Both the position numbers and the translations under genes were made by a program. 64,000 bases of DNA, taken from assembly GCA_017432565.1 (NCBI GenBank), contig JAFRIW010000026.1:23446-87445 (forward strand), in the 5' to 3' direction. How positions within the stretch are numbered: the stretch's first letter is position 1; each line of letters opens with the position of its first letter. The notes under the pieces are model-generated. The model did no database searches and had not been told where the DNA came from. It was given only the letters and a program-made list of their open reading frames with translations. Below are positions 27,181 to 35,072 of the stretch, piece after piece. This stretch comes from Lachnospiraceae bacterium (GTDB lineage: Bacteria > Bacillota > Clostridia > Lachnospirales > Lachnospiraceae).

Positions 27181-27785
27181 GTAACTGCCTTCCTCATAAC
27201 CGCTACAGCGCAGGGAATACGTCCCTCTGCCAGTGAGACCTTCACATCGGAATACCCTGCGTTCAGGAAAAACTGTCTGTAGCTGTCCACAGTAAACTGC
27301 CGCTTGAAATCCGCACCGGCTTTTCCGACAGCGCCGGCAAATCTGCTTGTTTTTCCTTCGGAATCTTTATTCATATAGGTCGGAATGATCAGCATCCCTC
27401 CGTCTTTACAGACACGGTTCAGTTCACCCAGTGCTGTCAGCGGATTATCCAGAAGATGAATCACATTCGCGGCAACGACCTTGTCGAAACTGTTATCCGC
27501 AAAGGAAAGCGCAGTGATGTCTGCCTGAGTATATGTGATGTTGCTGAAGCAGCGGCAATTCTTTTCTGCCTTCTCCAGCATCTTCTCTGAGAAATCCGTC
27601 GCGGTCAGCTGCCGGCACTTCGGCGCTATAACGGCACTCAGAAGCCCTGTCCCACAGGCGCATTCCAGTACAGCATCCTCAGACCCGATCAGATCCGATA
27701 CGATCTCCTTCAGCTTCTGATGCGTCTTCCTGTTAATAACATTGACAAACAGGTCATATACACCTGCTACCCTATCCCAGAACAT
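27177..27785 (-). CDS. Class I SAM-dependent methyltransferase (UbiE/type 11-like)
   Basis: Methyltransferase of 202 aa, about the expected length for the type 11 family. Motif I is VLECACGTGLLSAVI, with Cys in place of the usual Gly at the third position. ATDFSEKMLEKAEKN is the acidic-loop region, ADITALSFADNSFDKVVAAN motif II/III, and LNRVCKDGGMLIIPTYM the post-motif strand. Such enzymes methylate small molecules, quinone precursors or lipids; the substrate is unknown. The frame is open for 70 codons further upstream, but CAGGAGG before ATG 27785 and the typical N-terminus (MFWDRVAGVYDLF) define the start. Confidence 0.9.
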   Translation of the reverse strand: MFWDRVAGVYDLFVNVINRKTHQKLKEIVSDLIGSEDAVLECACGTGLLSAVIAPKCRQLTATDFSEKMLEKAEKNCRCFSNITYTQADITALSFADNSFDKVVAANVIHLLDNPLTALGELNRVCKDGGMLIIPTYMNKDSEGKTSRFAGAVGKAGADFKRQFTVDSYRQFFLNAGYSDVKVSLAEGRIPCAVAVMRKAVT

Positions 27786-27949
27786 TCTGCTGCCTCCTGA
27801 TGAACGCCTTTTGTAACCAGCATGATCGTGACCCAGTCCTTCAGCGCGATCAGGCGGCACATCAGCTTCGGATAGGGATATGGTGTGATCCCGGCGTCGA
27901 TAATTGCCTTGTCCGCGATAATATCCTGTGTGGCAAGAAACAATAAAGA
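27767..27949 (-). pseudogene. Possible coding remnant upstream of the methyltransferase
   Basis: In the 243-base gap between two methyltransferase genes, one minus-strand frame reads 60 codons from TAG (27952-27950) to TAG (27769-27767). Its composition is protein-like (LATQDIIADKAIIDAGITPY, then PYPKLMCRLIALKDWVTIML). It has no ATG and only a TTG near the start, so it could be the 3' end of a decayed gene. No family recognised. Confidence 0.25.
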
Positions 27950-28028
27950 CTATGTCCCGGGAGGCGGGAAAAACAGAGCTTTTCCTTACGATCATACATT
28001 TTCTTCCGTCCTTACCCTGATCATTCGC

Positions 28029-28796
28029 TCAGCCTCTGAAAAGGATCTTTACGATCTTCATCCGTACAAGCGTATCGCAGAAACGGATCATCAGCTTGTG
28101 AAACCAGTTGACATCCTTGTATATATCCCGATACCCGCGCATATAGCTTCTGGACGATACAGAGACAAAATGATCGCTCCACCCGTGAAGCTCCGACTCG
28201 TCTTCCAAAGAGAAATAAGCGCTGACATCCGTGATTCCGGCTTCTTTCAGCCAGGTCTTCCGCATCAGCTTTGCGCCGCGTTCATTGCAGGAATCAAAGA
28301 CCAGCACTGCGCCGGGAAAACGCTGTGCCATGGCTTGAAGCAGCTTTTTTACATCGGATGTCCTGAAATAATAGAAAACGCCTGCGGCATAAAACACCGC
28401 TCCGTTCGAAGTGTCGAGCTGATCCATCCAAGTGAGATCGTTGAGATCGCAGGCGAGGTTATACTCTCGTTCCCCTGCAGGAAGCAGGTCATTCCGTATC
28501 CGGATCACGTCCGGCAGGTCGATGTTATAGCCGCGGCAAAGGCCGTTATCGCACTTACGAAAAGTGTCATCCAGACCGCAGCCCAGGTTCACGACAGCAG
28601 CCTTCGGATGCGCCTTCAGATACGCCTCCACCTCGCAGCGCAGATCGTATTGCCTCTGCGCTACTTCCAGAGCGCCGAAGAGTCCCGCCGGAGATTCCAT
28701 CTTTTTTCGCTTCTCCGCAAAGTCATAATCCAGCGAGTCGCAGATTCTTTTGGCCTCCGGATCCGAAAAAAGTTCCGGGAAGTGTTCAGAACACAC
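28029..28796 (-). CDS. SAM-dependent methyltransferase, Tcmp/leucine carboxyl methyltransferase-like, probable frameshift at start
   Basis: Methyltransferase of 255 aa in the intact frame from GTG 28796. Motif I VVNLGCGLDDTFRKCD and the acidic residue in GYNIDLPDVIRIR match the leucine carboxyl methyltransferase/Tcmp family (COG3315), whose members methylate carboxyl or hydroxyl groups of small molecules. The family's N-terminal QETL-x-IPL-x-GR segment is encoded just upstream in the same frame (VQETLIIPLFGR) but lacks a start codon. An ATG at 28867, overlapping the HMA gene end, would give MEVKYHIEK and join it if the A6 tract at 28841-28846 had seven A. The gene is therefore either frameshifted there or the read has an error. 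Confidence 0.8.
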   Translation of the reverse strand: MCSEHFPELFSDPEAKRICDSLDYDFAEKRKKMESPAGLFGALEVAQRQYDLRCEVEAYLKAHPKAAVVNLGCGLDDTFRKCDNGLCRGYNIDLPDVIRIRNDLLPAGEREYNLACDLNDLTWMDQLDTSNGAVFYAAGVFYYFRTSDVKKLLQAMAQRFPGAVLVFDSCNERGAKLMRKTWLKEAGITDVSAYFSLEDESELHGWSDHFVSVSSRSYMRGYRDIYKDVNWFHKLMIRFCDTLVRMKIVKILFRG

Positions 28797-28857
28797 AAGC
28801 CGCCCGAACAGCGGAATGATCAGTGTCTCCTGAACCGTGTTTTTTCAATGTGATATT

Positions 28858-29112
28858 TCACTTCCATCCGAACAGGCCTTTCTTTTCATAAGGCGCGGAC
28901 TCGATCCCCAGGCAGGTGTAGCCCGTAGCATCGATAACAGCCTTCAGACTGTCACTGTCCACAGCCGCATCCGTCAGGAAAGAGGCTTCCTTTTTGCTTC
29001 TGGAGGCGGAAACCTTCTTTGCAGATGGTACCGCTTTGCGGATCGCGTCACAGATATGCGCCTCGCACATCCCGCACATCATACCGTCTATCTTCATGGT
29101 TGTTTTGATCAT
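28858..29112 (-). CDS. Small heavy-metal-associated (HMA) domain protein
   Basis: Protein of 84 aa with a single HMA fold. The metal site reads KIDGMMCGMCEAHICDAIRK, the CxxC loop of copper-chaperone-like domains, followed by KKVSASRSKKEASFL and AVIDATGYTC. The small size and missing membrane segments fit a cytoplasmic metal carrier or sensor. No P-type ATPase or Cu regulator is nearby, so copper handling is only one possibility; a metallochaperone for a cluster enzyme is another. The start is the ATG at 29112 after AGAGGA. It lies 4 bases after the ATC-hydrolase-family gene. Confidence 0.85.
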   Translation of the reverse strand: MIKTTMKIDGMMCGMCEAHICDAIRKAVPSAKKVSASRSKKEASFLTDAAVDSDSLKAVIDATGYTCLGIESAPYEKKGLFGWK

Positions 29113-29116
29113 ATCG

Positions 29117-29752
29117 CTATCCTCTTTTCTTTTTATATCCGCAGTCACAGTAAGGGCCGCCGGATGCAAGCGTGTATTTCCGGACAAAGTCAGATGCCCC
29201 GCCCGCTTCACTCATGGTGTAATCCAGACGGCACATTGCCGGAACCAGATCATACAGGCCAAGCTCCTTCATCAGCGTGCATATGCCGCACCTGGAAAAA
29301 CGAGCCTCATATCCGCTCCCGTCCGGGTAGGGCAGAAACTCCATATTCCAGGAATAGGGATTGCGGTCTGCGGCGTTTAAGGCCGCCGTCGCTTTCATGC
29401 TCCGAATGTCTTTATCGCTGAATTTCTGCTTTCCGCCCAGGCGGCAGAACCATTTCATCGGCCATATCATCATCGCCTGTGCATAGTAGTCTGTCACCCT
29501 CTCCACATCCGGTTTTTTCTCCATGCTCAGAAGGAACGCGGAAAGCATGGCACAGTTCACGATGTTCATCTTGAACCGGTCCGCCTTCTCGAATTCAGGC
29601 AGTCTTCCGATAATCTCCTTATACCTTGCATTTGCGGCCTTTGAAATCTTATCAGCTTCTTCTTTATCATATCCAAGGACCGAAATCAGTTTGTCCCGGA
29701 ATGATTTACCGAATAATGCCCACATTCCCCCGGGCATACCAGAATACTTCAT
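29117..29752 (-). CDS. L-2-amino-thiazoline-4-carboxylic acid hydrolase family protein, paralogue 1
   Basis: Protein of 211 aa. The C-terminal half follows the ATC hydrolase family pattern: FSRCGICTLMKELGLYDLVP, then AMCRLDYTMSEAGGAS, and the closing ASGGPYCDCGYKKK. The founding enzyme opens a thiazoline ring in the Pseudomonas route to L-cysteine, but many members in anaerobes have no known substrate. Three paralogues lie within 4 kb here, sharing a Cys / K-x-x-G / P-x(1-2)-C-x-x-D / G-x-x-x-CD spacing. This one has a full N-terminal half and follows the alpha/beta hydrolase gene by 14 bases. Confidence 0.78.
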   Translation of the reverse strand: MKYSGMPGGMWALFGKSFRDKLISVLGYDKEEADKISKAANARYKEIIGRLPEFEKADRFKMNIVNCAMLSAFLLSMEKKPDVERVTDYYAQAMMIWPMKWFCRLGGKQKFSDKDIRSMKATAALNAADRNPYSWNMEFLPYPDGSGYEARFSRCGICTLMKELGLYDLVPAMCRLDYTMSEAGGASDFVRKYTLASGGPYCDCGYKKKRG

Positions 29753-29766
29753 ATCATCCTCCTGTT

Positions 29767-30534
29767 TCAGACCGGCATTTCCATAAATTCGTCAATTGCC
29801 GCAAGCACCGGGATGGTATACTGTTCTCCGCCGAACAACCACTGCTCGTGCTGCATGTCAAACTCGCGGATATCAGGATCACGGAAATATTTCCTGTAAC
29901 GTTTCAGGTATTTCTCACCCATCTTTCGGGCATAGATGAAATGGACCCTGGTGTGTTCCACATGAATATCATCCTGAAGCCAGGTGAGCAGATCAGTGTA
30001 ATATTCGTTTTTTATGGATACAGGGCTGAATCTGGCAAAACATTCCATGAAGCGATCTGCCGTCTCATCGTTCATCTCAAATACGGCCTTGAGTTTCTCC
30101 CTGCTTTTTGCCTTCTTCTTTTCGCTTCTGGTAAAGCTTGTCAGAAGCGGCACCACCAGTTTTGACTGAAGCCATGCACTGACTCTTCCGCTCTGATCCA
30201 GATCAGGGCTTCCGAAGATCCCGTGATCCATATGAATGTTTTCCCGCTGTATAAGCTGGCCGACAAAACTGCTGCCCAGAGAAGAACCGATCGCCCCGTC
30301 TATTCCGCCGTCAAAATGTTCCGTGATATACTTCTCTATTTTTTCCGTGACCGTGATCATATCCGGAAAGACCAGGCCGCTGCCGTCAAACCCATCATAG
30401 TTGACGCAGATCAGGTGATACTTCTCTCCAAGCCTGTCCAGTACAGCGGCAAAATTCGTCTGATAATCGCAGGCTGTTCCCGGCAGCAGCATCAAAGTTT
30501 TTCCATTCATGTTTCCAATCTCTTCAAACTGCAT
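29767..30534 (-). CDS. Alpha/beta hydrolase
   Basis: Cytoplasmic hydrolase of 255 aa. It opens with TLMLLPGTACDYQTNFAAVL (oxyanion-hole loop LPGT). The nucleophile elbow is AIGSSLGSSFVG (G-x-S-x-G), at about residue 94. A lid region follows, then a C-terminal Asp/His region (DIREFDMQHEQWLFGGE) in which His is the probable catalytic base. The preferred start is the ATG at 30534, since GGAGGT within the first codons of the longer frame (ATG 30549) serves as its ribosome site. It sits in the middle of the accessory cluster, 14 bases before ATC-hydrolase paralogue 1. Substrate unknown. Confidence 0.82.
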   Translation of the reverse strand: MQFEEIGNMNGKTLMLLPGTACDYQTNFAAVLDRLGEKYHLICVNYDGFDGSGLVFPDMITVTEKIEKYITEHFDGGIDGAIGSSLGSSFVGQLIQRENIHMDHGIFGSPDLDQSGRVSAWLQSKLVVPLLTSFTRSEKKKAKSREKLKAVFEMNDETADRFMECFARFSPVSIKNEYYTDLLTWLQDDIHVEHTRVHFIYARKMGEKYLKRYRKYFRDPDIREFDMQHEQWLFGGEQYTIPVLAAIDEFMEMPV

Positions 30535-30644
30535 CTGCAAAACCTCCATTCTCTGTTTTTTCCTTCATCAGCGCATCATCATCTCCCGGCCTTCCCTGCC
30601 TTCTCTGCATAGCTGCCTCCGGGTCTGTGTAAAAGCAGACAGTG

Positions 30645-30905
30645 TTAAAACACTGTACAGATCCATGCGGTCAGGACTGCGGCAAACGGCAGCATGACAC
30701 ACTGCCTGATCTGTTCCTTCCGGTTAAAGCCAAAGTTGTGATAACCGGCGCAGCCTTTGGTCTCGGGAATATAGTGCTGGAAAAACTGAGTCTTTGTGAT
30801 CAGAATATAATCCAGGCCAATGATATCAAACGCTTTCACGCCGAACAGAATGATGAGAAACAGCAGCGCACACATGATCAATGTCAGAATCATTGTTACC
30901 TTCAT
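30645..30905 (-). CDS. Small membrane protein, unknown
   Basis: 86 aa with a strongly hydrophobic N-terminal helix (about residues 3-28) and a second at the C-terminus (about 70-86). The middle is polar and rich in aromatic residues (FFQHYIPETKGCAGYHNFGF). It starts with ATG after GGAG and lies between the second ATC-hydrolase paralogue (19 bases upstream) and the alpha/beta hydrolase (110 bases downstream). It is codirectional with the cluster. I do not recognise the family; a membrane anchor or two-pass accessory protein is likely. Confidence 0.6.
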   Translation of the reverse strand: MKVTMILTLIMCALLFLIILFGVKAFDIIGLDYILITKTQFFQHYIPETKGCAGYHNFGFNRKEQIRQCVMLPFAAVLTAWICTVF

Positions 30906-30924
30906 CGTTTTACTCCGTCAGTTT

Positions 30925-31635
30925 TCATTTACTGTGCGGCCGCTTCCTGCTGACCAGAAAGCCCTGCTCATCCGACACGGTTACATATTCTCCTGCAATG
31001 GGATTATCACTTCCCACAACGAGATAGTCACATACGTCGCTGTTTCCGCAGGTGCCGCAGCGGATCAATGTCCCATGGATTTCGCTGATCCCGAAGAAGT
31101 CGCTGTTGCACAGAAGCGGCAGTACATGAAGCAAGCCGTGCTTTTTGGCAAATTCAGCGTTCGGACACTGCGTGAAGCTGTAGCTTGCTGCGTGATGCTC
31201 CTTATCATAGGGAGCATCTATATTGACGAACCCTTCCGGATATTTGAGTAAATCTTTCCGATCTCTGTTCCCGGAGCTCCGGAACACCTTATCGATCAGC
31301 CACATGTGGGACGGGCGGTTCAGATCAAAGATCTTCCCGAGCTTTGTAAAAGGACTCATGAACAGCTTCTGTACAAAGTCCTGCAATTCGGAAACCGGCG
31401 GCTGGTCCGGCAGCGCAGGATAGAGTGCAAAGATCAGAAGACCGCCATAGATCGCCCTCGCGTGTCCGTTTTTGTTTCCGCCGTAGTCCGGCAGATCCCG
31501 GAGATAGTTCCGGTAGTTCTCCTGTGTCTGTTCCCAGATCTGATTTGCCTCAGTTTCTCCGTAGCGGTCTTTCAGCCAGCTTTGAACCGGCTTTCCATAA
31601 GGGAGCTGTTCGATCGTCATATGACGGGCCATCAT
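30925..31635 (-). CDS. L-2-amino-thiazoline-4-carboxylic acid hydrolase family protein, paralogue 2
   Basis: Protein of 236 aa. The conserved C-terminal block is visible: FTQCPNAEFAKKHGLLHVLP, then LLCNSDFFGISEIHGTLIR and GNSDVCDYLVVGSD. It shares the C-P-x(3-5)-F-x-K-x-HG and CD spacing with paralogue 3 and, more loosely, paralogue 1. The N-terminal half is helical (TEANQIWEQTQENYRNYL). Family membership is clear from the pattern; the substrate is not. The start could be either of two ATGs (31635 or 31632). It lies 56 bases after the second alpha/beta hydrolase. Confidence 0.72.
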   Translation of the reverse strand: MMARHMTIEQLPYGKPVQSWLKDRYGETEANQIWEQTQENYRNYLRDLPDYGGNKNGHARAIYGGLLIFALYPALPDQPPVSELQDFVQKLFMSPFTKLGKIFDLNRPSHMWLIDKVFRSSGNRDRKDLLKYPEGFVNIDAPYDKEHHAASYSFTQCPNAEFAKKHGLLHVLPLLCNSDFFGISEIHGTLIRCGTCGNSDVCDYLVVGSDNPIAGEYVTVSDEQGFLVSRKRPHSK

Positions 31636-31691
31636 TCCATCCTCCGTTTCATATCGCTTCAGCGCCTTTCACCTTTTCTGTTCCTTTATGG

Positions 31692-32606
31692 TTATTTCGT
31701 ATATTCTTTCATAAGCCGAACCATCATATTCCAGCCATCTTTTCCTTCCTTACAAATGGGGAAGACCGGATAGCAGTGGAACATTCCTTCTCCGATGATC
31801 ATCTCGTAATCGACTTTATATTTCTTCATGGCCGCCTCAAAGGAAGGGGCACAGGCATACAGTGTCTCATCGCTGCCGTAGATGAAGGTGGTTTTCGGAC
31901 AGTTCGTAAAATCGCCCTTCTGCAGCCAGATCATATACTCCGGGACACTGTCATCCCCATGCCGCATGACTTCCACGGCTGTCTTCATGTACTGCGCCGG
32001 GATCGCGACGTCCTTTTTGTCCAGCTCCAGCATCCGCTGCCATTCCTCCTCAGTATCCACGCAGGTGCCCGGAGAAATCGCCATGATAAGCCCAGGCATC
32101 GGCGTATCTCCATGGCCGTCGTTGATATACGGAACCATTCCGAGCGCAAGGTTTCCGCCGGAGGAAGTTCCGAGCACAGAAATATTCTCCGCCTTATAGT
32201 CCTGCAGCATAATCCGGTAGGTCTCATGGATCATCTCATATGCCCTGGTCAGCGGATAGTCCGTACATAACGGGTAATATGGAACAAACACATCCAGCCC
32301 GGTTTCCTTCGCAAATCGAAGTGCTTTCCTGATGGAACCGGGTCTTGGCGCCGATATCATCCCACCGCCGATCAGGAAGAGGTTGGCCTTACCTGCCTTT
32401 TTCCTGTGGATCAGTTTCAGGACGGGGCAGCCCATGATCTCGATACGGCTGATATCAAAAGCATCGTCTTTCAGATCCGGAATCCGGTTCTTTGCATTCT
32501 GCTTTCTCCGGTTTTCCAGAAGCTCTTCCGTACTCATGCCGGTCCACATTTTCTTGATATTCACGGCTTTTACCAGCCGCTTCAGTATTTCATATTTGAC
32601 AGACAT
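31692..32606 (-). CDS. Alpha/beta hydrolase, hormone-sensitive-lipase/Aes-like
   Basis: Hydrolase of 304 aa. A GGG-containing oxyanion loop (LFLIGGGMISAPRPGS) replaces the classical HGGG. The nucleophile motif is SVLGTSSGGNLALGM (G-x-S-x-G). The acid is in TFIYGSDETLYACAP and the base His in GEGMFHCYPVFP, the usual order for steryl-acetyl-hydrolase/Aes-type esterases. No signal peptide. It lies between ATC-hydrolase paralogues 3 and 2, so thiazoline-hydrolase-like and esterase-like genes alternate in this cluster. An ester- or amide-cleaving step in a shared pathway is inferred. Confidence 0.88.
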   Translation of the reverse strand: MSVKYEILKRLVKAVNIKKMWTGMSTEELLENRRKQNAKNRIPDLKDDAFDISRIEIMGCPVLKLIHRKKAGKANLFLIGGGMISAPRPGSIRKALRFAKETGLDVFVPYYPLCTDYPLTRAYEMIHETYRIMLQDYKAENISVLGTSSGGNLALGMVPYINDGHGDTPMPGLIMAISPGTCVDTEEEWQRMLELDKKDVAIPAQYMKTAVEVMRHGDDSVPEYMIWLQKGDFTNCPKTTFIYGSDETLYACAPSFEAAMKKYKVDYEMIIGEGMFHCYPVFPICKEGKDGWNMMVRLMKEYTK

Positions 32607-32628
32607 AAGATTTTTACCTCCATGCCGC

Positions 32629-33051
32629 TTATTTTTTCTCCTTCAGCCTCCGGGCGGCTTCCTCAGGTAATTCCTGCCTGTCACCAAAATACCACCAGTC
32701 ACAGTAGTCATCCCCGGCAGCCACCGTATGTGTTCTTATCAGGATGCCATGCATGGCTTCGGCGATCCTGTGATCCTGCGCACAGATCGCAGGCATAAAG
32801 TCTTCATATCCATGTGCTTTGCAGAAATCCCAGTTCGGACACATTTTCGTGTGAATGGCAAATCCCTCAGTGTGTCCTTCCGGGTTCATTTCTATTCGCC
32901 AGGTGTTGCCCTTATCGCAGTATTCTTTTTCTTCCGTCAGCAGCTCATTCATCCTGCTGTAAACATCCTGTCGGATCTCTGCAGGCAAAGTCGGAAAATA
33001 GTTCTGATCGCGGCTTGATGCTGCCATCTGTCCGGGTTCGTATTTCTTCAT
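32629..33051 (-). CDS. L-2-amino-thiazoline-4-carboxylic acid hydrolase family protein, paralogue 3 (short)
   Basis: 140 aa, much shorter than its relatives (211-236 aa). It keeps only the C-terminal block: IHTKMCPNWDFCKAHGYEDF, then MPAICAQDHRIAEAMHGILI and GDDYCDWWYFGDR. The N-terminal helical half is reduced to about 45 residues, so it may be a truncated copy or a distinct short member acting with a longer paralogue. Lines up 14 bases before the ketopantoate-reductase-like stop and 22 bases ahead of the esterase start, consistent with one transcript. Confidence 0.7.
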   Translation of the reverse strand: MKKYEPGQMAASSRDQNYFPTLPAEIRQDVYSRMNELLTEEKEYCDKGNTWRIEMNPEGHTEGFAIHTKMCPNWDFCKAHGYEDFMPAICAQDHRIAEAMHGILIRTHTVAAGDDYCDWWYFGDRQELPEEAARRLKEKK

Positions 33052-33065
33052 AACCGCTTACTCCT

Positions 33066-33989
33066 TCAGATATATTTTCCGGCATCCTTCTCAAGCTTCC
33101 GGTAATTCGGGCAGTCAGCCCGATGTACCTCGAAGAACTTCTTAAGGCCTTCATTCAGCGCCGACATTTCCTCTGTAGCGTTCAGCGCGTGGTCAGAAGC
33201 GCAGATCTTACCTATAACGGTAGCGCACATAATCTTATAGACCGTGTAACACATGCGTCTGTACTTCCTGCTGCGGTAATCTTTGTCAGGATCAGGAAGG
33301 ATCTCACGGCCCGCATTTTCGATAGCCGTATATCCTTCAACATTGGCGTCGATGATCCGGTTCAGATAGGGTTTGTTGTTCGTGATCCGCTTCAGATCTC
33401 CGTCAGTGTAATAGCAGGCGAAGGCAACCGGGGTTACGAAAGCGGCGTGACAAAGCAGGTAATCTCCCATGTTCGGCTGATAAGCCGCTTTCACCTTTGT
33501 TCCCTCAAAGATCTCCCGGATTATCTGTTCATTGGATCGGGCATCCTTCAGCTGTCCGATCGTGATCTTATGAAGAGAGATGGAAACCACCCTGTCCTTT
33601 TCTCTGTGTCCTGCTGCCATGCTGAAGCCGAACAGCACATTTTTATCGGGAAGCTTTTCGACGCAGATTTCAGGAGTGAGGTTGTTCCCGACAAAAACGA
33701 TATTCTTCGAGCCATTGGCTGCAAGACCGGGTATCAGGCTTTCGATCTGCGTATACCGCATCACAACGAAGATCACATCGTAGATATCCTCTTTCCGGAG
33801 TTCCCGGATGACCGGGATCCGGTATGTTTTCTTCCGCGGAGAGAAAATCGGATCAATCAGAAGACCGTTCTTTTCCAGCGTATCCGCCCATTCGCCCCTG
33901 GCCAGGATCGTAACATCTCTCCCGGAGGCGAACAGATCAGCAGCCAGATTCGAGCCGATCACCCCGGCGCCGATAACAAGAATTCTCAT
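33066..33989 (-). CDS. Ketopantoate reductase family (ApbA/PanE-like) oxidoreductase
   Basis: NAD(P)-dependent reductase fold, 307 aa. The Rossmann motif is RILVIGAGVIGSNLAADLF (G-x-G-x-x-G, residues 7-12), followed by DVIFVVMRYTQIE and NIVFVGNNLTPE, as in PanE-like proteins. The typical PanE catalytic Lys/Glu region is hard to place and the C-terminal domain is divergent, so ketopantoate is unlikely to be the substrate. A longer frame begins at 34025, but GGAGG ahead of ATG 33989 fixes the start. It is second in the cluster after a membrane protein gene. Confidence 0.85.
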   Translation of the reverse strand: MRILVIGAGVIGSNLAADLFASGRDVTILARGEWADTLEKNGLLIDPIFSPRKKTYRIPVIRELRKEDIYDVIFVVMRYTQIESLIPGLAANGSKNIVFVGNNLTPEICVEKLPDKNVLFGFSMAAGHREKDRVVSISLHKITIGQLKDARSNEQIIREIFEGTKVKAAYQPNMGDYLLCHAAFVTPVAFACYYTDGDLKRITNNKPYLNRIIDANVEGYTAIENAGREILPDPDKDYRSRKYRRMCYTVYKIMCATVIGKICASDHALNATEEMSALNEGLKKFFEVHRADCPNYRKLEKDAGKYI

Positions 33990-34005
33990 GCGTCCTTCCT
34001 CCGTA

Positions 34006-34686
34006 TCAGACCTTTTCCGTTCCATCGACCAGCTTCAATGCGCATACAAGATACATCAGCAGCCACCCGAAGGATTCGAAGCCGGAGTCCAGGCCTTCCG
34101 CGATATAATTCATCAACTGCCCGAGAAGCGAGATAATGACCGGATTGCAGATCAGGGCGGCCTTCCCGACCGGGAGTTTTCCTTTGATGACTAATCCGAT
34201 CCATGCGATCGTTACGAACACATCGCAGATTACAAAGCCAAGTCCCAGCGGCACCGCAATGCTTTTCAATACACGGAGGACCATGTCCATTGATACCTGC
34301 AGACTGCCGGTCGCCTCCATTCCCGCGTTGAACACGACCGGCAGCATGCAGATGCTGATATGAATAAAGGCAAAATACAGGATCCCGCCCCAGTTTGCGA
34401 TCTTAAAGAGCTTATACAGTCTGCTGTCCGCAAGGCTGTATTTTTTCTCCATGACCTTCATCAGTTCTGTTGCTGCCACCGCAAACAGGGCAGCGCAGAT
34501 AAAGCCGAGGACGGAAGAAACTGCATACCGCCAGTCCGGCACCACATTGGCTGTCATGCCCATATAAGCGTCCGGGGAATCCGAAAAGCTGAATGTGCCA
34601 AATCCGAGCAGATAATCTCCGATCATGGCCAGAATCATGGCATATATACAAAACAGGATCTTTTGTCTTGAAGTCATCTTTTTCAT
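34006..34686 (-). CDS. Polytopic membrane protein, unknown (DUF6796-like)
   Basis: 226 aa with about six or seven hydrophobic segments. The first carries the motif MIGDYLLGFG; later ones are near residues 58-75, 98-120, 140-165 and 176-215. The neighbouring protein at 35394-36038 has a matching MFAGDMLLYY motif and a comparable layout, so the two appear distantly related. I connect them, with limited confidence, to the DUF6796-type membrane family. It opens the minus-strand cluster after AGGAGG; the TTAG-N6-CTAA repeat lies about 80 bases upstream. Function unknown; export or anchoring of a cluster product is possible. Confidence 0.62.
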   Translation of the reverse strand: MKKMTSRQKILFCIYAMILAMIGDYLLGFGTFSFSDSPDAYMGMTANVVPDWRYAVSSVLGFICAALFAVAATELMKVMEKKYSLADSRLYKLFKIANWGGILYFAFIHISICMLPVVFNAGMEATGSLQVSMDMVLRVLKSIAVPLGLGFVICDVFVTIAWIGLVIKGKLPVGKAALICNPVIISLLGQLMNYIAEGLDSGFESFGWLLMYLVCALKLVDGTEKV

Positions 34687-34763
34687 CGTGCATTCCTCCT
34701 GATGGCTGAATCACGCCTGATACTATATACATTAATAAACATATGAAACGCCTCTCACATATA

Positions 34764-34777
34764 TTAGATATTGCTAA
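34764..34777. promoter_or_regulatory. TTAG-N6-CTAA inverted repeat, copy 1
   Basis: TTAG-ATATTG-CTAA, in the 113-base gap between the small HTH gene and the membrane-protein gene. It has the same half-sites and spacing as the copy at 35075-35088 near the HTH promoter. Candidate operator in front of the accessory operon. Confidence 0.5.
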
Positions 34778-34799
34778 CCACTGTGCAAAAAAAGAGAGT

Positions 34800-35015
34800 T
34801 CATCTTATCCGCCGGATCTTTCCCTGGCAGGAACACGTTTTGGTTTTAACTCCGGGTGTTAACCGTTCCGGCTTTATGGCATCTTCCGGAACCGCCCAGG
34901 CATGGCCCAAACGCTCACAACCGGGAATTCGTCCGGCCAGAATGTACTGATTAACCCAGCGGACGGAAACGCCCCATTTACTTGCGGTCTCCTGAACTGA
35001 CAGGTATCCTTTCAA
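34800..35015 (-). CDS. Small helix-turn-helix DNA-binding protein
   Basis: 71 aa. It begins LKGYLSVQETASKWGVSVRW-VNQY and continues AGRIPGCERLGHAWAVPEDA, the excisionase/MerR-like winged-helix pattern found in many short HTH proteins of Lachnospiraceae. The annotated TTG start at 35015 has AGAGGT 6 bases upstream; another TTG at 35045 is in frame but lacks a good site. It has a promoter at 35100-35127 and an inverted repeat close to its transcription start. It is the probable regulator of the accessory cluster and of itself (inference). It lacks other domains. Confidence 0.78.
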   Translation of the reverse strand: MKGYLSVQETASKWGVSVRWVNQYILAGRIPGCERLGHAWAVPEDAIKPERLTPGVKTKTCSCQGKIRRIR

Positions 35016-35072
35016 TTCTGCACCTCTTTTTTCTCCCAGCAACAAGTCCCTCAGGACGAGACATTCGGATTT

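Noticed and set aside
29117..33051. ATC-hydrolase paralogues as proof of a cysteine-from-thiazoline pathway
   Set aside because: The family is broad and the partner S-carbamoyl-cysteine hydrolase is not seen; only family membership is claimed.
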